Translations under genes and position numbers: made by a program
Assembly: GCA_016215145.1 (NCBI GenBank)
Contig: JACRLA010000224.1
Location: 1 to 18,835, forward strand
Length of the DNA stretch: 18,835 nt
Direction of reading: 5' to 3'
From: Chloroflexota bacterium
Lineage (GTDB): Bacteria > Chloroflexota > Anaerolineae > Anaerolineales > VGOW01
Part shown: positions 6,475 through 13,437 of the stretch, in pieces
Position numbering within the stretch: the stretch's first letter is position 1
Layout: each line of letters begins with the position of its first letter
The notes under the pieces: model-generated
Database searches by the model: none
What the model was told of the DNA's origin: nothing
What the model saw: the letters and a program-made list of their open reading frames with translations, nothing else

Positions 6475-8961
6475 ATGTTCAACCGACTTTTTAACCGCAA
6501 CAAACCTGAATCGAGAAGAGGAAAAGGTAAAAGCAAAGCGCGAGGCGGAAAGAAAAGCGGCGCGATGATGCCGCCTTCTGCCCCACCGCCTCAATCTGCG
6601 CCCACCCCCGAAGCGCCGCCCCCGCCCAAAGGTTTGAGCCTCGATCAAAAACTCGACATCGTCGGCATCTTGTTAATTCTTGGCGGCATTTTGATTCTGC
6701 TCGCGCTCTTCTCGCCCGCCAACAGCAGCATCACCGCTCCCGTTCTCAAACTTCTGAGTCAACTCTTCGGCTACGGAAAATATCTTGTGCCGGTTGGGTT
6801 GATCATTCTGGGTCTGTGGATCGTTTTACGTCACTTCGGCGACAAGCTGCCGCGCATCGCGCCGGAACGTGTGATGGGTTGGATCGGCGTGTATCTTATT
6901 TCTCTCATCACGCTTCACTTCATCATCGCGCCCGACACAAGTTCGTTAATGAAACTCGCCGAAGAAGGAAACGGCGGCGGATACATTGGCGCGTATTTGC
7001 TCAAGATGTTGTTCGATAGTTTGGGTCAAGCCGGTTCCGTCGTCGTGGTCATGGCCGGATGGATTATCGGTTTGATTTTGGGCGCGGGCATCACCACACA
7101 GCAAATTGTGGACGCGATTAAATTTGTGACGGATCGTTTGCCGAAACCGAAAGTGGTGATCGGTGAACAATTGCCGTTACCCAACGTGCCACCCGTTCAA
7201 ACTTCAACCGCCGCGCCTGCGGCTGCCGCCACTCCGCCACCCGCACCCGCCGCCGAATCAGAGTCGAAGAGTGTGTCCAAGTCTCCGCTTAAGACTCCAA
7301 CGGTGACCGCTAAAAAACCGAAACAAGGTAGTAAAGAGGAGTCGGCATCCCCTGATCAAAAAGCAGAATCCAAATCATCACAACCCGCTCCCGTTTACGA
7401 TCAGCCGATCATCATTGGCGGGCATCAGCCTTGGGTATTGCCGAAGGCGACTGAGATGCTCGAAGCAGGCACGGAGAGCGGCGCCGACGATGATTATGAT
7501 CGGCAGCGAGCGCACGTTATTGAAGACACGTTGAACTCGTTTGGCGCGCCGGTGCGCGTGGTGGAAATTAATCGCGGTCCTACTATTACGCAGTTTGGCG
7601 TGGAGCCCGATTTTGTGGATGTGCGCGGCAAGAAAACAAAAGTGAAGGTCGGGAAAATTTCTGCGCTCTCTGATGATCTTGCGCTCGCGCTCGCCGCGCC
7701 TTCTATTCGTATCGAAGCGCCGGTGCCGGGTAAAGGTTACGTGGGCGTTGAAGTTCCTAACACGCACACGAATCTTGTGTCGCTGCGCGATGTGATGGAG
7801 AGCGACGCCTTCCGCAAGATCAAGACGACGTTGGGGCTGGCGTTAGGGCAGGATGTTTCGGGGCAAGCGATCTGCGGCGACTTGACGAACATGCCGCACT
7901 TGTTGATCGCTGGCACGACGGGTTCGGGTAAATCGGTTTGCGTCAATTCGATCATTTGCGCTTTGCTGATTCAAAACACGCCGGACGATTTAAAGTTTTT
8001 GATGGTGGACCCGAAGCGTGTTGAGTTAACTTCATACAATAATATCCCGCACTTGCTTGTGCCGGTGATCGTGGATATGGAGCGTGTGGTGGGCAGTTTG
8101 CAATGGGTGACGCGCGAGATGGATGAACGTTATCGCAAGTTCGCCAAAGCTGGCACGCGCAACATTGTGGATTACAACACGCGCATCGGCAAAGAGGCGG
8201 AAAAGAAACTTCCGTATCTCGTTGTTATTATTGATGAGTTGGCAGACTTGATGATGCTTGCGCCGGATGAAACAGAACGGACGATCACTCGCTTGGCACA
8301 GATGGCGCGGGCGACGGGCATTCATTTGATCATCGCCACGCAACGTCCATCCGTTGATGTGGTCACGGGTTTGATCAAAGCCAACTTCCCGGCGCGCATT
8401 GCTTTTGCGGTTGCCTCTTCTATTGATAGCCGCGTGATCCTCGATCAACCCGGCGCAGAAAAATTGTTGGGGCGCGGCGATATGTTGCTGCAATCGCCGG
8501 ACACGGGTCAGCCGTTGCGTATGCAAGGTGTATTCGTTTCGGATGTGGAGATTCAACGTTTGGTGCGTTATTGGAAGGGCGCGCGCGGGATGGATGTGGA
8601 CTCTGACGAGTCGCCGCAACCGCAAGCGGTTGCTTCTGCGCCGATGACTCCGGGGGCGCCGACTCCGATACAAACGCCGATGTGGGAAGAGGACAATGGA
8701 TCGAAGAGTGACAGCGAAGATGATCTGTTTGACGAATCGGTGAAGGTAGTGCGCGAGATGCGTAAAGCGTCCATCACGTTATTGCAACGGCGTTTGCGGA
8801 TCGGTTACACTCGCGCGGCGAAGTTGATTGACGAGTTGGAAGAGAAAGGCATTGTGGGTCCAGCGAAGAGCGGGGCGCAGCAGCGCGAGGTGTTGGGTTT
8901 AGATATTGACCCGACCAAGCCCGAACCGGCAGAGACGAGTGAGTGGGCGAAGGAAGAATAG
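6475..8961 (+). CDS. ftsK: DNA translocase FtsK/SpoIIIE
   Basis: Membrane-anchored, hexameric ATP-driven DNA pump that clears chromosome ends through the division septum. Numbered from the ATG at 6475 (828 residues), a basic N-terminus (FNRLFNRNKPESRRGKGKSK) is followed by four hydrophobic helices within about 60-220. A Pro/Ala/Lys-rich linker spans about 225-320 and the alpha/beta motor about 330-700. Walker A GTTGSGKS begins at 480 and Walker B VVIIDE at 583. A winged-helix gamma domain fills about 750-810 (SITLLQRRLRIGYTRAAKLI), the part that reads chromosomal polarity sequences in E. coli and B. subtilis. The length is typical of SpoIIIE-like forms. An ATG at 6445 in the same frame lies upstream of the -10 box and is rejected. 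A strong terminator follows the stop. The gene is monocistronic. Confidence 0.96.
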   Translation: MFNRLFNRNKPESRRGKGKSKARGGKKSGAMMPPSAPPPQSAPTPEAPPPPKGLSLDQKLDIVGILLILGGILILLALFSPANSSITAPVLKLLSQLFGYGKYLVPVGLIILGLWIVLRHFGDKLPRIAPERVMGWIGVYLISLITLHFIIAPDTSSLMKLAEEGNGGGYIGAYLLKMLFDSLGQAGSVVVVMAGWIIGLILGAGITTQQIVDAIKFVTDRLPKPKVVIGEQLPLPNVPPVQTSTAAPAAAATPPPAPAAESESKSVSKSPLKTPTVTAKKPKQGSKEESASPDQKAESKSSQPAPVYDQPIIIGGHQPWVLPKATEMLEAGTESGADDDYDRQRAHVIEDTLNSFGAPVRVVEINRGPTITQFGVEPDFVDVRGKKTKVKVGKISALSDDLALALAAPSIRIEAPVPGKGYVGVEVPNTHTNLVSLRDVMESDAFRKIKTTLGLALGQDVSGQAICGDLTNMPHLLIAGTTGSGKSVCVNSIICALLIQNTPDDLKFLMVDPKRVELTSYNNIPHLLVPVIVDMERVVGSLQWVTREMDERYRKFAKAGTRNIVDYNTRIGKEAEKKLPYLVVIIDELADLMMLAPDETERTITRLAQMARATGIHLIIATQRPSVDVVTGLIKANFPARIAFAVASSIDSRVILDQPGAEKLLGRGDMLLQSPDTGQPLRMQGVFVSDVEIQRLVRYWKGARGMDVDSDESPQPQAVASAPMTPGAPTPIQTPMWEEDNGSKSDSEDDLFDESVKVVREMRKASITLLQRRLRIGYTRAAKLIDELEEKGIVGPAKSGAQQREVLGLDIDPTKPEPAETSEWAKEE

Positions 8962-8975
8962 AGATCAGATTCGCT

Positions 8976-9019
8976 AACTTCCGAAGTCGCTTAGAATGCG
9001 AGACTTCGGAAGTTTTTTT
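8976..9019 (+). terminator. Rho-independent terminator of ftsK
   Basis: AACTTCCGAAGTC (8976-8988) pairs with GACTTCGGAAGTT (9002-9014) around a 13-base loop, and a run of seven T's (9013-9019) follows. It starts 15 bases after the ftsK stop. The arms are shared with the hairpin at 3324-3362. Confidence 0.85.
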
Positions 9020-9071
9020 GTTTAAACTTTATCGGAAATAGTTCTTTACAATTATGGAGTGGTGTTGTGGG

Positions 9072-9198
9072 GGCAGTTTTCTAATCCGCTGTTTAGCATT
9101 TCTCTGAACCTAACCATTACTCTGCATGGAAACGTGGGGGTTGCACACGTGCCAACGGTCAAAGTTCAGAACAATGTTCGTTAGCGGATTAGAGTGCC
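9072..9198 (+). other. Long in-register stem-loop between ftsK and the BMP lipoprotein (possible structured RNA or MITE-like element)
   Basis: TCTAATCCGCT (9080-9090) is the exact complement of AGCGGATTAGA (9183-9193). In the same register AGCATT (9095-9100) pairs AATGTT (9173-9178) with one G-U, and TCTGAAC (9103-9109) pairs GTTCAGA (9164-9170). The internal loops are therefore symmetric (4x4 and 2x2). GGCA (9072-9075) and TGCC (9195-9198) can extend the base past a bulge. The 54-base tip can form CCAT/ATGG (9114-9129) and ACGTG/CACGT (9132-9150). The remainder of the 8962-9334 gap holds the ftsK terminator and the BMP promoter; no ORF of note is present. No tRNA, SRP RNA or 6S signature was recognised. 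A weak TACAAT at 9047-9052 is the only nearby upstream -10 candidate. Confidence 0.5.
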
Positions 9199-9269
9199 AA
9201 AATTACAACTGTCCCGTCTATTTTCGATAATGTCTATTGAACGTGATAAGCAAAACCAAAAACTCGTCA

Positions 9270-9297
9270 TTGTCCTTTCTCAATCCTCTGTTAAAAT
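9270..9297 (+). promoter_or_regulatory. Promoter of the BMP lipoprotein gene
   Basis: TTGTCC (9270-9275), a 16-base spacer and TAAAAT (9292-9297), with TG at 9289-9290 giving an extended -10. The leader to the ATG at 9335 would be about 30 bases, pyrimidine-rich and without a Shine-Dalgarno sequence. Confidence 0.55.
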
Positions 9298-9334
9298 GCG
9301 CCCACTCAATCTCTAATCTCCACTCTCCAAAATA

Positions 9335-10609
9335 ATGAATCTTTTTTACCGCTTATCACTTCTCACGCTGTGTTTGTTTCTCACCGCCTGCGCCATCACT
9401 TCTCCTGACATCAACCCACAACCGGTGTTGCCCACGCGCGTTGCGAATGTGACGGCGTCTGTAGCCAACACCAATGCGCCGAGTGCCACAAGTGCGCCCA
9501 AAGCTACTCAAGTGAGCGCAACGGCTGCGCCCACTCTGCCGCCAACGCTGGCGAATACGGCGACGATGACTTTCACGCCGAGCGCGACGACCACTGCCAG
9601 TGCGACTCCGACTCGACCTACTTCAACGCCGACGGCAACGCTTACGCCAACAGCAACTTTGACCTCAACCGCGACTCCGGTGCCGGTTGGTTTTGGATTC
9701 ATCTCGCGCGTGAATCCAAAAGATGCGCCAGCCGGTTCAATTGAAATAGCGAGCTACGATGGCGTGAAGGTTGCGGCTGATTCGTTTTCGTTGCGGGTGG
9801 ACGCTGAATATATTGGCAGTGGTGATTTTGAGGCGGCGGCGAAAAAACTGGCAGACGGCAAACACCCGATCATTGTGGTGGTGGGGGCTGATCTAACGGC
9901 TGCCACGCGCAAGGCGGCATCCACCTATCCCTTTGTAAAGTTTGTAGGAGTTAATCAACAATCGGATGAAGCATTGCTGAGCAATTTATCTTTGGTGATA
10001 AGCCGATCTGATGAGGAGGGTTTTATTGCCGGGATGATCAGTGGCTATCTTACCAAGAGCCGCGTGGTGGCTGTGATGGTGCCGAATAATAATAATTTTG
10101 AAGCGAAGCGATATACCAATGGATTCACTCAAGGGGTGCGCTATAGCTGCGGAATTTGCCAAACGATTGTGGCGCAGATTGATGTTGAAAAAGAAAACGG
10201 CACCGAAGTCATTGCGCGCTTGCAACGACAGAGGGCCGATGTGTTGTTGCCGGCATTGAATCACACTTTGGGCGCGGACGTGACGAAGCTGGGCGCGACG
10301 ACGGGTGGCTTGTGGGTGATCGGTGTGGGGCGAGATTACGGCGCCACCTTGAATGATGGTAATCGCGTGGCGATCAGCATCTTACGCACACCCAATGAGG
10401 TGATCGTTCAGTTGATCAAAACATGGATGAGCGGTGGTCCGGCAATGGTGGTGACGCTGAGCGCAACGAACAACGGTTTGCGTTTGTCGCCCAAGTTTGC
10501 TTCAGAGATCAGCCCGGCAGCGACTCGCCTGATGAAAGATTCGTTTGATATGTTATCTTCCGGGTTATTAGATGTGGGCGTTGATTTTGCGACGGGGGAT
10601 GTGAAGTAA
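9335..10609 (+). CDS. Lipoprotein of the BMP (basic membrane protein) substrate-binding family
   Basis: Secreted lipid-anchored protein of 424 residues. Residues 1-19 are a type II signal peptide with lipobox LTAC, so Cys19 should be lipidated. A Thr/Ala/Pro-rich linker (about 25-120) with many TPT/ATP repeats leads to a periplasmic-binding-protein fold (about 125-424) resembling the BMP family (PF02608; PnrA-like proteins bind purine nucleosides). Recognisable parts are IIVVVGADL, VKFVGVNQQ, EEGFIAGMISGYLTKS, a GFTQGVRY helix and LWVIGVGRDYG. A CGIC pair near 271-274 could form a disulfide. No permease or ATPase genes adjoin it, so it is an orphan binding protein here; ligand unknown. A strong hairpin follows the stop. 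Confidence 0.85.
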   Translation: MNLFYRLSLLTLCLFLTACAITSPDINPQPVLPTRVANVTASVANTNAPSATSAPKATQVSATAAPTLPPTLANTATMTFTPSATTTASATPTRPTSTPTATLTPTATLTSTATPVPVGFGFISRVNPKDAPAGSIEIASYDGVKVAADSFSLRVDAEYIGSGDFEAAAKKLADGKHPIIVVVGADLTAATRKAASTYPFVKFVGVNQQSDEALLSNLSLVISRSDEEGFIAGMISGYLTKSRVVAVMVPNNNNFEAKRYTNGFTQGVRYSCGICQTIVAQIDVEKENGTEVIARLQRQRADVLLPALNHTLGADVTKLGATTGGLWVIGVGRDYGATLNDGNRVAISILRTPNEVIVQLIKTWMSGGPAMVVTLSATNNGLRLSPKFASEISPAATRLMKDSFDMLSSGLLDVGVDFATGDVK

Positions 10610-10645
10610 AAATTGTTGTGACAATTGTCAGATGAAAAGAGGAAA

Positions 10646-10682
10646 TAACACACGCCAGCATCATGCTGGCGTGTGTTAATTT
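10646..10682 (+). terminator. Terminator of the BMP lipoprotein gene
   Basis: TAACACACGCCAGCA (10646-10660) pairs perfectly with TGCTGGCGTGTGTTA (10664-10678) around a TCA loop and is followed by the T-rich ATTTAA. It lies 37 bases after the stop. Confidence 0.7.
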
Positions 10683-10699
10683 AATCGCTACGTTTAACA

Positions 10700-10732
10700 A
10701 GACCTTCAAGGTTTTTGAAACCTTGAAGGTCT
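10700..10732 (-). terminator. Terminator of the response-regulator gene
   Basis: AGACCTTCAAGGTTT (10700-10714) pairs perfectly with AAACCTTGAAGGTCT (10718-10732) around a three-base loop. It lies five bases beyond the response-regulator stop. On the minus strand TTGTTAAA follows. Together with the hairpin at 10646-10678 it insulates two convergent genes. Confidence 0.65.
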
Positions 10733-10737
10733 GATTG

Positions 10738-11394
10738 TTATTGAACCGAGTCTTTTAAGTTGTGTCGGATGGCGTAGGCGGCTGCTTCGGCGCGATTGGA
10801 GACTCCTAATTTGGAGAGAATGCTGGAGACGTAGTTGCGCACCGTGCCTTCACCCAGATGAAGCAGCTGAGCGATCTCACGGTTGGTGCGCCCTTCGGCG
10901 ACGAGCGCCAACACGCGCCGCTCTTGCTCGGTCAGTTTGGAGAAGGCAACCGACTCCATTTGCCGCGCCGCTTTACGCACCTCGGCGAACACACGCTCGG
11001 TGATGCTTGGGTCTAAGAGCGAGTCGCCGCGCGCCACTGTTTCGATTGCGCGAATTAAATCTTGACCCCCTGCTTGTTTGAGAACGTACCCCGCCGCGCC
11101 AGCGCGGATTGCGGCGAAGAGCATTTCGTCTTCGGCGTAGCTGGTGAGCATGATCACTTTAGTTTCGGGCAAACTGTTGCAGATGTCACGGCAAGCGTCA
11201 ATGCCGCTCGCCCCCGGCAGCCGAATGTCCAGCACCACGACATCGGGTTTGTGCGCGGTGGCTTTGGTGAGGGCTTCGGTGGCGTTGGAGGCTTCTGCCA
11301 CGACTTCCAGATCCGGATGGCGATCTATCAAGGCGCGCAAACCGAGCCGGACTACTTCATGGTCATCGACCAACATAATTCTTTGTCGTTTCAT
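10738..11394 (-). CDS. NarL/LuxR-family response regulator, DosR/DevR-like
   Basis: Two-component transcription regulator of 218 residues. The receiver domain spans 1-120, with the acidic pair D10-D11, phosphoacceptor D56 (in LDIRLPG), T84 and K106 all in place. A LuxR-type helix-turn-helix occupies about 150-210 (LTEQERRVLALVAEGRTNRE, then EGTVRNYVSSILSKLGVSNR). The HTH and its AEAAAYAIRH ending resemble actinobacterial DosR/DevR. It is divergent from the kinase gene at 11505, which is probably its partner. A TATACT box ends seven bases before the ATG, so the mRNA is predicted to be leaderless; the pair may be controlled from the shared 110-base spacer. Confidence 0.93.
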   Translation of the reverse strand: MKRQRIMLVDDHEVVRLGLRALIDRHPDLEVVAEASNATEALTKATAHKPDVVVLDIRLPGASGIDACRDICNSLPETKVIMLTSYAEDEMLFAAIRAGAAGYVLKQAGGQDLIRAIETVARGDSLLDPSITERVFAEVRKAARQMESVAFSKLTEQERRVLALVAEGRTNREIAQLLHLGEGTVRNYVSSILSKLGVSNRAEAAAYAIRHNLKDSVQ

Positions 11395-11401
11395 GAGTGA
11401 A

Positions 11402-11431
11402 AGTATAACCTCACACAGGCATATTCGGCAA
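11402..11431 (-). promoter_or_regulatory. Promoter of the response regulator (leaderless)
   Basis: Minus strand TTGCCG (11431-11426), an 18-base spacer and TATACT (11407-11402), with only seven bases to the ATG at 11394. Transcription would begin at or next to the start codon. Confidence 0.6.
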
Positions 11432-11467
11432 ATGTCGTTTGATTATTTCGGCACTTTATATCAGCCG

Positions 11468-11496
11468 TTGCGTTCTCAAGGTTTCATCATTACAAT
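11468..11496 (+). promoter_or_regulatory. Promoter of the GAF histidine kinase (leaderless)
   Basis: TTGCGT (11468-11473), a 17-base spacer and TACAAT (11491-11496). The ATG at 11505 is eight bases beyond the -10 box, so the message should have almost no leader. The -35 box is 36 bases from that of the divergent regulator. Confidence 0.6.
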
Positions 11497-11504
11497 GTGG
11501 AGTA

Positions 11505-12674
11505 ATGATGCAGATTTCCGCTCGCAGCGCGCAGGACCTGGAACACATGAATAGTCAGTTACACGAGCTGCGCGAAGCCGTCCTCGCAATTTCCTCTGAT
11601 CTCTCTCTGCCCGAAGTGCTGCAGCGGATCGTAACGGCTGCCGCCACGCTGACGAATGCCAAATACGCCGCCATCGGCGTCCCCGATGACTCGGGAAAAT
11701 TGCTGGGCGAATTTGTGGTGCATGGAATTTCAGAGGAAGAGAGAAAACGGATCGCGCATCCGCCGCGAGGCTTGGGCGTGTTGGGTGTGATCATGAGCGA
11801 GCGGAAGCGGATGCGTCTGCGCAACATCACCGATCATCCCCGTTCTACCGGTTTCCCGATGGGGCATCCGCCGATGGGGAGTTTTCTCGGAATGCCCATC
11901 CTCCTCAAAGATCGCTGTTTGGGCAGCCTTTACATTACCAACAAAATCGGCGCGGATGAATTTACGAGTGACGACGAGCAACTCATCGAATGGCTCGCCT
12001 CTCACGCGGCAATCGCCATTGAACACGCCCGTCTGTATGAAGAGGTTCAACGGCTCTCCATTGTCGAAGAGCGTCAACGCATTGGCATGGATTTGCACGA
12101 CGGCGTGATTCAATCTATTTACGCCGTTGGCTTACAGCTTGAATTTATTCGCGCCCTCATTGAAGATGGCGATAGCAAACAAGCGCACGATAGACTCGGC
12201 GCCGCCATTGAAGCGCTTAACCACACCATCCGCGATATCCGCTCTTACATTCTCGATCTGCACCCGCATCAATTTCAGGGCGACGATCTTGAAGTGGGCG
12301 TGCGCCGTTTAGTGGCAGAGTTTAAAGCCAACTCACTCATCGTCACCGATCTAGAGATCGATTCGGATGTGTGTCAGGCGGTCTCACCTGAAGCGCGGCT
12401 GGCGATTTTTCAGATTACTCAAGAAGCCTTGGCAAATGTTGCCAAACATTCGCACGCCACGCGCGTCAAACTTCAAATTTTTCCAAACGGCGAGTCGTTG
12501 AAGATGTCGGTAGAAGACAACGGCGTGGGGCTGCCTCTGGATGGGGGCGTGCGGCGAATGGGGCATGGTTTAAATAATATGGCACAACGCGCCCGCACGA
12601 TAGGCGGCGCGCTTGAAGTCAACAGTGAACAAGGCAATGGGACGCGAATAGACGTGCGCGTTCCAAAGGTGTGA
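11505..12674 (+). CDS. GAF-domain sensor histidine kinase of the DosS/DevS type
   Basis: Soluble kinase of 389 residues counted from the ATG at 11505. A short helical N-terminus (SAQDLEHMNSQLHELREAV) precedes one GAF domain (about 30-175). The HisKA_3 dimerisation domain carries the phosphorylated His198 (in GMDLHDGVIQSIYAVGLQLE), and a HATPase domain runs to the end (N-box EALANVAKHSHA, G1 box VEDNGVGL). No membrane helix is present. The GAF domain has GHPPMGSFLG with His121, and Tyr143 exactly 22 residues later (SLYIT). From memory, mycobacterial DosS has its heme ligand His149 and pocket residue Tyr171 in the same contexts and spacing. Heme-based sensing of oxygen, NO or CO is therefore plausible but unproven. 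The start was chosen from the promoter at 11468-11496; ATGs at 11508 and 11547 are alternatives. The partner is the divergent regulator. Confidence 0.9.
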   Translation: MMQISARSAQDLEHMNSQLHELREAVLAISSDLSLPEVLQRIVTAAATLTNAKYAAIGVPDDSGKLLGEFVVHGISEEERKRIAHPPRGLGVLGVIMSERKRMRLRNITDHPRSTGFPMGHPPMGSFLGMPILLKDRCLGSLYITNKIGADEFTSDDEQLIEWLASHAAIAIEHARLYEEVQRLSIVEERQRIGMDLHDGVIQSIYAVGLQLEFIRALIEDGDSKQAHDRLGAAIEALNHTIRDIRSYILDLHPHQFQGDDLEVGVRRLVAEFKANSLIVTDLEIDSDVCQAVSPEARLAIFQITQEALANVAKHSHATRVKLQIFPNGESLKMSVEDNGVGLPLDGGVRRMGHGLNNMAQRARTIGGALEVNSEQGNGTRIDVRVPKV

Positions 12675-12680
12675 TACAAT
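12672..12680 (+). promoter_or_regulatory. Extended -10 promoter of rplI overlapping the kinase stop codon
   Basis: TGATACAAT matches the extended -10 pattern; its first three bases are the TGA stop of the kinase gene. The leader to the rplI ATG at 12753 would be about 66 bases. No good -35 is seen. Confidence 0.5.
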
Positions 12681-12697
12681 CGCGCCGCATCCAATCA

Positions 12698-12742
12698 GGG
12701 CGTTGTACCCTTCGCCCGAAAATCCCCCCGATGTAGAAAGGG
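12698..12742 (+). promoter_or_regulatory. Possible alternative pairings in the rplI leader
   Basis: GGGCG (12698-12702) can pair with CGCCC (12713-12717), while the intervening CCCTT (12708-12712) can instead pair with the ribosome-binding AAGGG (12738-12742). The two arrangements compete and could control translation of L9. The stems are only five base pairs, so chance is quite possible. Confidence 0.25.
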
Positions 12743-12752
12743 CTTGACTTCA

Positions 12753-13268
12753 ATGAAAGTCTTATTGCTCAAAGATGTATATAAATTAGGACACGCCGGT
12801 GACGTTAAAAAAGTTGCCGACGGTTACGCGCGCAACTATCTCATCCCGCGCGGGCTTGCCGCACTTGCCACGGCGGGCGCGCTTGTTCACGCCGAAAAGG
12901 TTCGCAATGCGGCGACCCAACTGCGCGACAAGATGAATACCGAGATGGGCGCAGTCGCCGAAAAACTTGGCGCGCTCACGCTGCACTTCACCGCCAAAGC
13001 GGGCGAGACTGGCAAACTCTATGGCTCGATCACCACGCAGATGATCACCGACGCCATCAAACGCGAGAGCGGCGTGGAAGTAGATCGCCGCAACATCGGT
13101 CACCAACCGTTGCGCGAGCTCGGCACGTATAAAGTGCAAGTGCGCCTCACGGCAGACATCACACCGTCCATGAAAGTGATTGTGCATCGTGAAGGCTCGG
13201 AAGTGGAAGCCGAAGAAGCGAAACCCGCTGAGACGACTGTTCCTGCCGAAGCGGTAACTCAAGCGTAA
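12753..13268 (+). CDS. rplI: 50S ribosomal protein L9
   Basis: Structural protein of the large ribosomal subunit that binds 23S rRNA near the L1 stalk. The 171-residue product begins MKVLLLKDVYKLGHAGDVKK, the standard L9 N-domain; the basic GYARNYLIPRGLA follows, then a central connecting helix and the C-terminal domain (GKLYGSITTQMITDAI; HREGSE near 147-152). About 20 extra Glu/Ala/Pro residues extend past the usual end near 150. The ATG at 12753 is preferred over an in-frame TTG nine bases upstream because it matches the family N-terminus and has AAAGGG ten bases before it. In many bacteria rplI sits with rpsF, ssb and rpsR; here it follows a kinase gene and has its own promoter and terminator. 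Confidence 0.96.
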   Translation: MKVLLLKDVYKLGHAGDVKKVADGYARNYLIPRGLAALATAGALVHAEKVRNAATQLRDKMNTEMGAVAEKLGALTLHFTAKAGETGKLYGSITTQMITDAIKRESGVEVDRRNIGHQPLRELGTYKVQVRLTADITPSMKVIVHREGSEVEAEEAKPAETTVPAEAVTQA

Positions 13269-13301
13269 AACACAAAACACAAACTACAATGCTGGCGAAC
13301 A

Positions 13302-13334
13302 AGAAACCCGCTTTCTTCAAGAAAGCGGGTTTCT
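13302..13334 (+). terminator. Terminator hairpin of rplI
   Basis: AGAAACCCGCTTTCTT (13302-13317) pairs perfectly with AAGAAAGCGGGTTTCT (13319-13334) across a single central base, so a few inner pairs must open to form the loop. GTTTTG follows. The arm sequence recurs in the leader hairpin at 6378-6410. Confidence 0.7.
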
Positions 13335-13374
13335 GTTTTGAAGTTTTGGGTTTGATTTTTAACCGAATCTCGTC

Positions 13375-13401
13375 GTAAGGCGGATTACAAATCCGCCCTA
13401 C
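13375..13401. repeat. Small REP-like palindrome
   Basis: GTAAGGCGGATT (13375-13386) and AATCCGCCCTAC (13390-13401) pair with one mismatch around ACA. On the minus strand that mismatch is a T-G wobble. It sits after the rplI terminator and about 37 bases before the RodZ-like gene. The rest of the spacer shows only a faint promoter-like TTGCTT (13403-13408). Confidence 0.5.
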
Positions 13402-13437
13402 CTTGCTTTCTCCGCCATTCTCGTTTAACCTACATCC

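Noticed and set aside
8032..8673. 213-codon open frame on the minus strand opposite ftsK
   Set aside because: It lies wholly within the ftsK motor domain, has Arg/His-rich composition typical of an antisense shadow, and has no domain signature or promoter.
11439..11504. Upstream start for the histidine kinase at 11439
   Set aside because: The -35 and -10 boxes (11468-11496) fall within the extension, and the added residues show no family resemblance.
12786..13280. 164-codon open frame opposite rplI
   Set aside because: L9 is unmistakable on the plus strand; the minus frame is an Arg/His/Phe-rich shadow.
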